NCBI GenBank assembly: GCA_946481225.1
Contig: CAMLNJ010000238.1
Coordinates: 1 to 5,548 of the forward strand
DNA from: an uncultured Verrucomicrobiota bacterium
GTDB taxonomy: Bacteria > Verrucomicrobiota > Verrucomicrobiae > Opitutales > Opitutaceae
Reading direction: 5' to 3'
Length of the DNA: 5,548 nt
In this document: one piece after another, positions 1 to 5,548 of the stretch
Position numbering within the stretch: position 1 is the stretch's first letter
How the letters are laid out: each line of letters opens with the position of its first letter
Notes under the pieces: generated by a model
The model's input: the letters and a program-made list of their open reading frames with translations, nothing else
What the model was told of the DNA's origin: nothing
The model's database searches: none
Translations under genes and position numbers: made by a program

Positions 1-33
1 TGACTGGAGTTCAGACGTGTGCTCTTCCGATCT
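1..33 (+). other. Illumina TruSeq read-2 adapter (artefact)
   Basis: These bases are the standard TruSeq read-2 adapter minus its first G, ending in the diagnostic GCTCTTCCGATCT. The match is from memory of the adapter sequence and appears exact. It is not biological sequence. It means that the window's left edge is an untrimmed contig end and that genuine DNA begins at base 34. On the minus strand the junction gives an open frame ending in IGRAHV, a tail typical of adapter-contaminated protein entries. Confidence 0.97.
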
Positions 34-34
34 G

Positions 35-121
35 GCCTATGTGTTCCTCGCCTCCGCCGATTCGAGTTACATGACCGGCCAGGTCCTGCATCCGAACGGC
101 GGGGAGATCATCAATGGCTAG
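35..121 (+). CDS. SDR family oxidoreductase, C-terminal fragment
   Basis: Only the last 28 codons and the TAG stop are present; the 5' part is lost at the adapter junction. The frame reads AYVFLASADSSYMTGQ, then VLHPNGGEIING. This is the classical short-chain dehydrogenase/reductase C-terminus: an 'FLAS..SSY.TGQ' segment at the dimer interface followed by the 'V.GG' tail. The HPNGGEI.NG ending resembles the YhdF/general-stress-protein-39 and glucose-1-dehydrogenase-like SDRs, which are NAD(P)H-dependent cytoplasmic oxidoreductases. The nucleotide-binding TGxxxGxG motif and the Tyr-Lys catalytic pair would lie upstream, so cofactor and substrate cannot be judged. It ends 18 bp before the regulator gene on the same strand, so the two may share a transcript. 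Confidence 0.85.
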   Translation, partial: AYVFLASADSSYMTGQVLHPNGGEIING

Positions 122-139
122 GCAAAACTTTCCCACACC

Positions 140-1588
140 ATGAAAATCCTCCTTGTCGGTGACGAGGCGCGGATGCGGCGCCTGATGGCATTCGGGCTCG
201 CGACCGCGTCGGACCAACCCTCCCTGGTCGGCTCTCTCCCGGAACTGGGGCGATTGCCCGGGCTCCGCGATTACGACGTGGCCCTTCTCGATTGGGAAAT
301 GCGGGCGGAGGAGGCCTCCGAGGTTCTCGCCCGCCTGCGTCAGCTCGCCCCGGCCGTGCCGGTGGTCGCCATGACCTCCCGCGAGGCGCGCGTCGCCGAC
401 GCGGTCGCGGCGGGCGCCGTGGACACCCTGATGAAGCCTATCGACATCGATGTCGCCCGCGCCGCGCTCTCCCGCGCGGCCTTGCCCACGACCGCCGCGG
501 CGTCGGGTCCGGCCTCGGCCGCCGTGGGCAGGGACGCCGTCGCGTCCCCTGCGCCCGCGCTCGCGCCGGTCGCGTCGGCCCCGAAGCACGCCGCGCCGAC
601 CGCGCCGGCCGCGCCGGCCGAGCTCACGACGAAAAGCCAGTTGCTGCGGCGTCAGCTCCTCGTCGCCACAAAGGCGGCGAAGACGATGGTGAACGTGCTG
701 CTCCTCGGCGAGAACGGCACGGGCAAGACCCACCTCGCGCGCAGCATCCACAACCAGAGCGCGCGCCGCGAGCAGCCCTTTGTCACCGTCAACTGTCCCT
801 GTCTCCAGCCGCAGTTGCTCGAAAGCGAACTCTTCGGCCACGTGCGCGGCGCCTTCACGGGCGCGGTCGCCGACACCGCGGGTCTCGTGTCCGCCGCCGA
901 GGGCGGCACGCTGTTTCTCGACGAGATCGGAGAACTGCCGCCGGCGCTCCAGCCGAAGCTGCTGCGCCTGCTGCAGGAGCGTTGCTACGAGCGCGTCGGC
1001 GAGGCGCGCACGCGCATGGCCGACATCCGGATCATCGCCGCGACCAACCGCGACCTCTCGGCCGAGGTCGCCGCGGGGCGTTTCCGCGAGGACCTGTATT
1101 ACCGCCTCAACGTGATTTCGCTCGAGCTGCCCGCGCTCCGTCAGCGTCCCGAGGACATCCTGTCGATGGCGCAGCAGTTGCTCGAGGAATTCGCCAAGTC
1201 GACGGGACGGAAACTGGTCGGCTTCTCCGCCGAGGCGCGCATGGCGCTGCAACGCCACTCCTGGCCGGGCAACCTCCGCGAGCTGAGAAACTGCGTCGAG
1301 CGCGCGGTGATCCTCTGCGAGCGCGAGGTCATCGGGCTCGACGACATGCCCAACCTTTCCGCGACGCCGGTGGAGGCGACGCCGCAGGTCGGCGACTTCG
1401 TGACGCTCGCCACGCTCGAGGAGGCGCACATCCGCCGCGTCGTCGAGCGGGCCGGGAGTTTCATGCAGGCCGCGCGCTTGCTCGGCATCAACAAGACCAC
1501 GCTCTACCGCCGTCGCCGGCGGCAGGATGAGAACGCCGGAAATACGCTGCCCTTCGACGAGGATCTGCGCGCCGCGATGACCGGCTGA
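140..1588 (+). CDS. Sigma-54-dependent response regulator (NtrC/AlgB type)
   Basis: The protein has 482 residues, the usual length for NtrC-family activators, which hydrolyse ATP to remodel RNA polymerase-sigma54 at -24/-12 promoters. An N-terminal receiver (about 1-113) has phospho-acceptor D51, T79 and K99. A Pro/Ala-rich linker (about 116-161) follows. The AAA+ domain (about 165-390) has Walker A GENGTGKT (190-197), the sigma54-contacting GAFTGA loop (237-242), Walker B GGTLFLDE (255-262), sensor I ATNRDL (301-306), arginine-finger candidates R316 and R322, and sensor [10 protein letters not shown] (375-382). A Fis-type helix-turn-helix (about 425-461) ends LYRRRRR. The intact GAFTGA argues for a true sigma54 activator. 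In the receiver, G7 replaces the first Asp of the usual acidic pair (D8 is kept), and the usual Pro after the phospho-Asp loop is absent. No partner histidine kinase is visible. The ATG has no Shine-Dalgarno; it was chosen because the receiver's first strand begins at residue 2. Confidence 0.95.
   Translation: MKILLVGDEARMRRLMAFGLATASDQPSLVGSLPELGRLPGLRDYDVALLDWEMRAEEASEVLARLRQLAPAVPVVAMTSREARVADAVAAGAVDTLMKPIDIDVARAALSRAALPTTAAASGPASAAVGRDAVASPAPALAPVASAPKHAAPTAPAAPAELTTKSQLLRRQLLVATKAAKTMVNVLLLGENGTGKTHLARSIHNQSARREQPFVTVNCPCLQPQLLESELFGHVRGAFTGAVADTAGLVSAAEGGTLFLDEIGELPPALQPKLLRLLQERCYERVGEARTRMADIRIIAATNRDLSAEVAAGRFREDLYYRLNVISLELPALRQRPEDILSMAQQLLEEFAKSTGRKLVGFSAEARMALQRHSWPGNLRELRNCVERAVILCEREVIGLDDMPNLSATPVEATPQVGDFVTLATLEEAHIRRVVERAGSFMQAARLLGINKTTLYRRRRRQDENAGNTLPFDEDLRAAMTG
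592..618 (+). repeat. 9-bp tandem repeat coding Pro/Ala linker
   Basis: Three consecutive 9-mers, CGCGCCGAC, CGCGCCGGC and CGCGCCGGC, lie in the regulator gene and encode the [10 protein letters not shown] part of the interdomain linker. The unit is a multiple of three, so copy-number change would alter only linker length and not the reading frame. This is a common feature of GC-rich linker coding sequence. Confidence 0.6.
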
Positions 1589-1657
1589 CCCTTTGCCCCG
1601 ATCCCGAACGCATCCCCTGCATCGATAACGCCGCACCGTTTGTTTCCCCCCCTCCTC

Positions 1658-1816
1658 ATGAGCACCTCCACCATCCTGCTGATTATTCTGCTGCTGCTGG
1701 TCCTCGGCGCCGTGCCGACCTGGCCCTACAGCCGAAGCTGGGGCTACGGCCCGAGCGGCGTGCTGGGCCTCATCCTCATCGTGTTGGTCATCATGGCCAT
1801 CACGGGACGCTTGTAG
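1658..1816 (+). CDS. DUF3309 small membrane protein
   Basis: This is a 52-residue hydrophobic peptide. It begins MSTSTILLIILLLLVLGAVP, continues with TWPYSRSWGYGPSG, and ends with a second hydrophobic stretch and TGRL. The central TWPYS..WGYGPSG between two apolar helices is the hallmark of the DUF3309 family (about 50 residues), whose function is unknown. Two transmembrane segments are likely (about 5-19 and 35-50), with the aromatic/Gly-rich loop between them. It lies 69 bp downstream of the regulator gene on the same strand with no obvious terminator between, so co-transcription is possible. The 20 bases before the ATG are pyrimidine-rich (TTTCCCCCCCTCCTC) and contain no Shine-Dalgarno. 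The family assignment rests on recognising the motif, not on a search. Confidence 0.88.
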   Translation: MSTSTILLIILLLLVLGAVPTWPYSRSWGYGPSGVLGLILIVLVIMAITGRL

Positions 1817-1865
1817 GCCGGGCGAACCGATCGGGCCCGGTGGTCGCATCCGCGTGGCAAGGTGG

Positions 1866-1887
1866 GCGGGCACGTTTCCGTGCCCGC
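1866..1887. terminator. GC-rich hairpin 1 in convergent gap
   Basis: This is a perfect 9-bp stem, GCGGGCACG (1866-1874) with CGTGCCCGC (1879-1887), closing a TTTC loop; flanking G-T pairs could extend it. It starts 50 bp after the DUF3309 stop. There is no T-run on either side, so it is not a textbook intrinsic terminator. It could still end transcription from the left in a GC-rich genome, or be a dispersed palindromic repeat. Confidence 0.5.
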
Positions 1888-1903
1888 TTCGGACGGCGCG
1901 AAC

Positions 1904-1927
1904 GATGGGCGGAGGGACCCGCCCATC
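1904..1927. terminator. GC-rich hairpin 2 in convergent gap
   Basis: This is a perfect 9-bp stem, GATGGGCGG (1904-1912) with CCGCCCATC (1919-1927), around the six-base loop AGGGAC. It lies between the DUF3309 and selO 3' ends and could act in either direction. No T-tract follows on either strand. The arm core GGGCGG also occurs in the neighbouring hairpins, which suggests related elements. Confidence 0.45.
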
Positions 1928-1943
1928 CACCTATAATCGCAGC

Positions 1944-1966
1944 GACGGGCGGCGGGCATGCCCGTC
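1944..1966. terminator. GC-rich hairpin 3, just after the selO stop
   Basis: A 7-bp stem forms between GACGGGC (1944-1950) and GCCCGTC (1960-1966). It overlaps an alternative 12-bp perfect palindrome, CGGGCATGCCCG (1953-1964). It is the first structure met by transcripts leaving selO, 20 bases after the stop on the minus strand, so it is the best candidate for the selO transcript end. It has no T-tract. Confidence 0.45.
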
Positions 1967-1986
1967 CACTTGTGGCCCCATGACGC

Positions 1987-3474
1987 TCAGGTGCCGCAGA
2001 ACGTGCGGTAGGCCTCGAGGCTTTGCGGGGCGGGGGATTTGTATTCCGGCGCGACGCGTTCGTGGTCGTAGGGATCGGCGAGGACCGCGAGCAGCCGTTC
2101 CATCGGGGCGAGGTCGCCCTCTTGCGCGGCGGCGAGCGCGGCCTCGACGAGGTGGTTGCGAGGGATGAAGGCGGGATTCGCGGCGCGGCGCAGCGCGGCG
2201 GACTCCTCCGCCGTTTGCGGCTGGCGCGCGAGCCGGGCCTGCCAGCGCGCATGCCAGACGCGGAAATCCTCGTCGGAAAGCGCGGCGAGCGCGCCGGTGT
2301 CGGCGGAGGAGAGGGCGGCGAAGGTGTTGATGAAGTCCATTCGGCCGCGCTGCATCCATCCGAGGAGGGCCTCGATGAGATCCTTGTCGTCGGCCTCCTC
2401 GGTGAAGAGACCCAGCTTGCGGCGCGTGGCGGCGAGCGAGTGGCGGAGGAAATGGTCGGAGAACCGTTGCACGGCGGCGGTGGCCAGCTCGACGGACTTG
2501 GCCTCATCGGGGTGGAGCAGGGGAAGCAGCGCCTCGGCGAAGCGGGCGAGGTTCCACTGCGCGATGCGCGGTTGGTTGCCGAAGGCGTAGCGGCCGTATT
2601 GGTCGATCGAGCTGAAGACAGCCGAGGGATCGTAGGCGTCGATGAAGGCGCAGGGGCCGTAGTCGATGGTCTCGCCGGAGAGCGTCATGTTGTCGGTGTT
2701 CATCACGCCATGGACGAAGCCGACGGACATCCAGCGCACGATTAACGCGGCCTGGCGCTCGATGGCGGCCTCGAGCAGGGCGAGCGGCGGGTTGTCCGCG
2801 CCGGCGAGATCGGGGTAGTGGCGGCGGACCGTGTAATCGCAAAGCGCGCGCAGGGCCTCGTCGCCGGTCTCGTGCGCGACGGCGGCGGCCCACTCGAAAG
2901 TGCCGACGCGGATGTGGCTGGCGGCGACGCGCGCGAGGACGGCGCCGGGCAGGGGGCCCTCCTGACGCCAGACCTGCTCGCCGGTCGCGGCGACGGCCAG
3001 ACTGCGGGTAGTGGGGACGCCGAGCGCGTGCATGGCCTCGCTCACGATGTATTCGCGGAGCATGGGGCCGAGGGAGGCGCGCCCGTCGCCGCGGCGCGAG
3101 TAGGGCGTGGGGCCGGAACCCTTGAGCTGGAGATCGACGCGCTCGTCGCGCGGCGTGAGCTGCTCCCCGAGGAGAATGGCGCGGCCGTCGCCGAGAGGGG
3201 TGAAGCCGCCGTATTGGTGTCCCGCGTAGGCTTGGGCGAGGGGCGCGGAACCGGGGGGAAGGCGGTTGCCCGCGAAGATCGCGGCGGCGTCGGGACCCGC
3301 GAGCGCGGCGGGATCGATGCCGAGGTCGCGCGCGAGGGCGTGGTTGAGCACCACCAGACGCGGCTCCCGCACCGGAGTCGGCGGCAAGGGCGCGTGCAAG
3401 ACCGACGGCAGCGAGGCGTAGGTGTTTTCGAGGCGCCAGCCGGCGGCGTCGGAGGGGAGCGCGGGTGCGGACAT
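1987..3474 (-). CDS. selO: Protein adenylyltransferase SelO (YdiU family)
   Basis: The protein has 495 residues, close to bacterial SelO (about 480). SelO is a pseudokinase-fold enzyme that binds ATP upside down and transfers AMP to Ser/Thr/Tyr of target proteins, linked to redox stress in E. coli. The family block AYAGHQYGGFTPLGDGRA is at 82-99. By spacing against the published P. syringae SelO residues, K118 and E141 (23 apart, as K113/E136) form the ion pair, and R182 and R189 (7 apart, as R176/R183) bind phosphate. D261, N262 and D271 (in NTDNM and IDYGP, spacing as D252/N253/D262) give the base and metal ligands. The C-terminus is TFCGT with C493; eukaryotic SelO has selenocysteine near this end. 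The enzyme therefore looks complete and active. The frame stays open 91 codons upstream, but the ATG at 3474 is the start that places the N-terminal 'ENTYASLP' block at the usual distance. No Shine-Dalgarno precedes it. It is divergent from the copper ATPase. Confidence 0.96.
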   Translation of the reverse strand: MSAPALPSDAAGWRLENTYASLPSVLHAPLPPTPVREPRLVVLNHALARDLGIDPAALAGPDAAAIFAGNRLPPGSAPLAQAYAGHQYGGFTPLGDGRAILLGEQLTPRDERVDLQLKGSGPTPYSRRGDGRASLGPMLREYIVSEAMHALGVPTTRSLAVAATGEQVWRQEGPLPGAVLARVAASHIRVGTFEWAAAVAHETGDEALRALCDYTVRRHYPDLAGADNPPLALLEAAIERQAALIVRWMSVGFVHGVMNTDNMTLSGETIDYGPCAFIDAYDPSAVFSSIDQYGRYAFGNQPRIAQWNLARFAEALLPLLHPDEAKSVELATAAVQRFSDHFLRHSLAATRRKLGLFTEEADDKDLIEALLGWMQRGRMDFINTFAALSSADTGALAALSDEDFRVWHARWQARLARQPQTAEESAALRRAANPAFIPRNHLVEAALAAAQEGDLAPMERLLAVLADPYDHERVAPEYKSPAPQSLEAYRTFCGT

Positions 3475-3601
3475 GCGGCAACAGTTTCGCGAAACGGCGG
3501 CGGGTCGAGGACTCGGGTGTTTTTTCGGAGACGGCGGGGCGGATAAGCGTTTTGCGTTTTGGAAGAAAGTGCGCGGCGATCCCGGGTCCCAGCGCAGACG
3601 C
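3475..3601. promoter_or_regulatory. Divergent promoter region, selO / copper ATPase
   Basis: This 127-bp gap between two divergent ATG codons must hold start signals for both genes unless one lies inside the other's coding region. It is the locally AT-richer patch, with a six-T run (3520-3525) and a GCGTTTT tandem pair (3547-3560). I could not assign convincing -35/-10, sigma54 -24/-12 or FNR-type boxes. Confidence 0.4.
3484..3495. promoter_or_regulatory. 12-bp perfect palindrome GTTTCGCGAAAC
   Basis: The inverted repeat has no spacer and lies 10-21 bases upstream of the selO ATG. With no loop it is a poor RNA hairpin, so a dimeric repressor or activator site is the more natural reading. About one 12-bp palindrome is expected by chance in a window of this size, so only its position makes it notable. 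Confidence 0.3.
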
Positions 3602-5548
3602 ATGAGCGACGATCCATCCACTTTTACCGACCGCGAGCCCGGCGTGCAGGCGGACGCGCGGGCGGTGCAGCGGGCCTGGCTGCGGGTCGGGATCGGCGTG
3701 GCGGTGGCGGCGCAGGCGATGGTGTTTTCGCTCGCGGTGAACCTCACCCCGGCGGAGGGGGCGGGTTATTGGCTCGTGCATGGCGGCCTGCTGGCGAGCG
3801 CGCTGGCGACGCTGGCCTTCCTCGGGCGCGATTTGATGGGCGAGGCCTGGGCGGCGCTGCGGGCGCGGCGGGTGTCGATCGACCTGTTGTTTTTGGTGAC
3901 GCTGCTCGGCGCCTTGGCCGGATCGATCACGAGCACGTTCAGCGGGGCCGGTTCGGTCTATTACGAAGTGGTGGCGGTGCTGATCGTGGTGCACACGCTC
4001 GGCAAGATGGCGGGCGCGCGGAGTCGCGCGGCGGCGTTGCGCGCGGCGGACGCGGTCGCGGAGAAGTTTGAGCGTTGCGAGGTGGGGACTCCGGATGGCC
4101 GGGAGACGACCATGTTCGTCGAGGAGTTGAAGGGCGGCGAGCGGGTGGTGGCGCGGCCGGGCGGCGCGATCTGCGTGGACGGGGTGATCGCGGAGGGAAG
4201 TTCCTATGTGGAGGAGGCGGCCTTGACCGGCGAATGGCGGCCGGTGGCGCGGGGCCCGGGGGACCGGGTCTGGGCGGGCACGCACGCGGTGGACGGACGG
4301 CTCGTGATCACGGCGGCGGCGGGGCCGCGCCGGCTCGACGAGATGCTGCGCGCGGTGGCGGAGGCGCGTCTGGCGCCCTCGACCTTGCAGGCGCAGGCGG
4401 ACCGCTTGATGGCGTGGTTTTTGCCGGTGGTGATCGGCGTGAGCGCGCTGACCTTCGCGGGGTGGTGGCGGGCGGGGGCGCCGTGGGAGCGGGCTTTGTT
4501 CAACGCGATGGCGGTGCTGCTGGTGGCCTGTCCTTGCGCGATGGGTCTGGCGACGCCCGTGGCGGTGTGGAGCGGCCTGGCGCGGATGGCGCGGATGGGC
4601 ATCGTCGCGCGCAGCGGGGATTTTTTGGCGGCCTTGGCGCGGGCGGACATGGTGTGCTTCGACAAGACCGGCACGCTTTCGGAGGAGCGGCTGGCGGTGA
4701 AAGGCTGGCGCTTCGAGGCGGCGTGGGCGGGGCGGGCGGACGAGTTGAGGCGAATCGTGGCGGCGGTGGAGCGCGGCGTGGCCCATCCGGTGGCGCGCGC
4801 GTTGTGCGAGCAAGGAGCATGGAGCGAGGAGCAAGGAGAGCGGAGCTGGGAGCGGGGCGTGGTTGCGCGAGAGTTGCGTGTCGTGGCGGGCCGCGGGCTG
4901 GAGGCTCAGGTGCGGGGACTGGGCCTGGTGCGGGTGGGGGAGCGGGAGTTTGCGAGCGGGGAGCGGGGCGCGAGGAGCGAGGAGCCGGAACCGCGGGGAA
5001 AGACGGTGTGGATCTCGGTCGAGGGCGAGCCCGCGGCGCGCGTGGAGCTGGGCGAGGCGTGGCGCGTCGGCCTGGCGGAGACGCTAGGAGGGCTGCGCTC
5101 GCTTCGGCTGGAGTTGGAGGTGCTGACGGGCGATCGCGCGGCGCCGCCGGAGATCGAGGGGGCGCCGGTGCGCGCCGGGATGACGCCGGCGGAGAAGGAG
5201 GAGCATGTGCGCGCGCTGACGGCGCGCGGGCGCGCGGTGTTGTTCGCGGGCGACGGGGTGAACGACGCGGCGGCGATGAGCGCGGCGCACTGCTCGCTCG
5301 CGCTGCGCGGCGGGAGCGAGTTGGCGCGGGCCTCGGCGATGGCGGTGTGCGCGGGCGAAGATTTGCGGCGTTTGCCGGAGGCGGTGGCGGTGGCGAGGCG
5401 CGTCGTCGGCGGCGTGCGCGGGAATTTGCTGTTCGCGGCGAGCTACAATGTCGCGGGCATGGCGCTGGCCGCCGCGGGAGCGTTGCATCCGGTCGCGGCG
5501 GCTTTGCTGATGGTGGGCTCGAGCGTGTGGGTCGGCGTGAGGGCGATC
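3602..5548 (+). CDS. Cu(+)-type P1B-ATPase, no HMA domain, 3' end cut
   Basis: The 649 codons run open to the window edge. The protein is a membrane pump that moves Cu(I) out of the cytoplasm at the cost of ATP. TM1-TM4 lie at about 27-48, 57-75, 93-111 and 119-135. The actuator domain has TGE (209-211). TM6 has CPC (310-312). The phosphorylation site is DKTGT with D354. The N domain has E390 and H395-P396 plus GRG (430-432). The P domain has GDGVND (550-555). TM7 has Y615-N616, and TM8 has M637 with S640-S641. CPC, YN and MxxSS together are the P1B-1 Cu(I) signature. Only about 26 residues precede TM1, so the usual N-terminal HMA (GxxCxxC) domain is absent. The actuator loop reads TGEWRPV where TGES.PV is usual. 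Two repeat-derived insertions lie at 403-419 and 452-463. TM8 is reached, so probably fewer than 20 residues are missing. It could be an export pump (CopA-like) or a cbb3-oxidase assembly pump (CcoI/FixI-like); no ccoNOP genes are present to decide. No Shine-Dalgarno precedes the ATG. Confidence 0.93.
   Translation, partial: MSDDPSTFTDREPGVQADARAVQRAWLRVGIGVAVAAQAMVFSLAVNLTPAEGAGYWLVHGGLLASALATLAFLGRDLMGEAWAALRARRVSIDLLFLVTLLGALAGSITSTFSGAGSVYYEVVAVLIVVHTLGKMAGARSRAAALRAADAVAEKFERCEVGTPDGRETTMFVEELKGGERVVARPGGAICVDGVIAEGSSYVEEAALTGEWRPVARGPGDRVWAGTHAVDGRLVITAAAGPRRLDEMLRAVAEARLAPSTLQAQADRLMAWFLPVVIGVSALTFAGWWRAGAPWERALFNAMAVLLVACPCAMGLATPVAVWSGLARMARMGIVARSGDFLAALARADMVCFDKTGTLSEERLAVKGWRFEAAWAGRADELRRIVAAVERGVAHPVARALCEQGAWSEEQGERSWERGVVARELRVVAGRGLEAQVRGLGLVRVGEREFASGERGARSEEPEPRGKTVWISVEGEPAARVELGEAWRVGLAETLGGLRSLRLELEVLTGDRAAPPEIEGAPVRAGMTPAEKEEHVRALTARGRAVLFAGDGVNDAAAMSAAHCSLALRGGSELARASAMAVCAGEDLRRLPEAVAVARRVVGGVRGNLLFAASYNVAGMALAAAGALHPVAAALLMVGSSVWVGVRAI
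4809..4857 (+). repeat. Heptanucleotide tandem repeat, AGCNNGG x7
   Basis: Seven consecutive 7-mers lie inside the ATPase gene: AGCAAGG, AGCATGG, AGCGAGG, AGCAAGG, AGAGCGG, AGCTGGG, AGCGGGG. Because three units make 21 bp, the protein shows a 7-residue period, EQGAWSE / EQGERSW / ERG (403-419). The block sits in the N domain between the HP motif (395-396) and the AGRG motif (429-432), probably in a surface loop. The purine-rich composition is unlike the flanking code. Confidence 0.8.
4955..4989 (+). repeat. Second heptanucleotide block, AGCNNGG x5
   Basis: Five 7-mers in register, AGCGGGG, AGCGGGG, CGCGAGG, AGCGAGG and AGCCGGA, encode SGERGARSEEPE (452-463). The block directly follows the conserved VGEREFA segment and precedes the strand beginning GKTVWIS. 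It shares the consensus of the first block 98 bp upstream, and AGCGGGA at 4941-4947 is in the same 7-bp phase. It probably extends a second N-domain loop. Confidence 0.7.

Noticed and set aside
11..1930. Long minus-strand open frame of 639 codons across the regulator gene
   Set aside because: It is antisense to a protein with a full set of sigma54-activator motifs, is rich in Arg/Gly/His without domain signatures, and its end is encoded by the adapter. Long antisense frames are expected in GC-rich DNA.
1932..1937. Perfect TATAAT box on the plus strand
   Set aside because: No -35 element lies 16-18 bp upstream (that stretch is inside a hairpin), and any transcript would run antisense into the end of selO. 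A chance match is likelier.
3559..4071. Plus-strand frame of 170 codons at the start of the ATPase region
   Set aside because: It is a shadow in another frame; the frame starting at 3602 carries the transmembrane and catalytic motifs.
4812..4821. AGGAGC followed directly by ATG, resembling a ribosome site and start
   Set aside because: It is part of the heptamer repeat; the spacing is too short and the frame is not the ATPase frame.
2504..4834. Minus-strand open frame of 776 codons spanning selO and the ATPase
   Set aside because: It is out of frame with selO and antisense to the ATPase, both of which have clear family motifs. Its Arg/Pro/His-rich translation is typical of a GC shadow.
1..5548. 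A novel defence system, mobile element or CRISPR array
   Set aside because: No transposase, integrase, nuclease or toxin-antitoxin signatures and no regularly spaced repeats are seen. The genes are recognisable core or stress families.

Overview
The window is GC-rich bacterial DNA (roughly 70% G+C by eye) that begins with a sequencing artefact. Bases 1-33 match the Illumina TruSeq read-2 adapter, so the left edge is a contig end and the first genuine base is 34. The high GC, a DUF3309 gene, a SelO pseudokinase, an AlgB/NtrC-type sigma-54 activator and the absence of Shine-Dalgarno sequences before all four visible starts would fit a Verrucomicrobiota (Opitutaceae-like) genome. That placement is an impression, and a GC-rich proteobacterium is not excluded.

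Left part (35-1816, + strand): the last 28 codons of a short-chain dehydrogenase/reductase, cut by the adapter junction. After 18 bp comes a 482-residue sigma-54-dependent response regulator (receiver, Pro/Ala linker, AAA+, Fis-type HTH). After a further 69 bp comes a 52-residue DUF3309 membrane peptide. The three may be co-transcribed, since no terminator is visible between them.

Middle (1817-1986): a tail-to-tail gap between the DUF3309 gene and selO. It carries three GC-rich hairpins, probably a shared terminator region or intergenic repeat elements.

Right part: selO (1987-3474, - strand), encoding a complete protein AMPylase with all recognised catalytic residues and a C-terminal Cys. 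It is divergent from a Cu(+)-type P1B-ATPase (3602 to the window end, + strand) across a 127-bp shared promoter gap that contains a 12-bp perfect palindrome. The ATPase has all core catalytic motifs and the Cu(I) signature residues. It lacks any N-terminal HMA metal-binding domain, and it carries two blocks of degenerate 7-bp (AGCNNGG) tandem repeats inside its nucleotide-binding domain. It runs off the window a few residues short of the expected C-terminus.

Stress and redox handling (SDR, SelO, copper export, DUF3309) is a plausible common theme but is not demonstrated. I see no mobile element, CRISPR array, RNA gene or defence system. No gene-free stretch exceeds 300 bases. The most unusual structure is the heptanucleotide repeat inside the ATPase gene.
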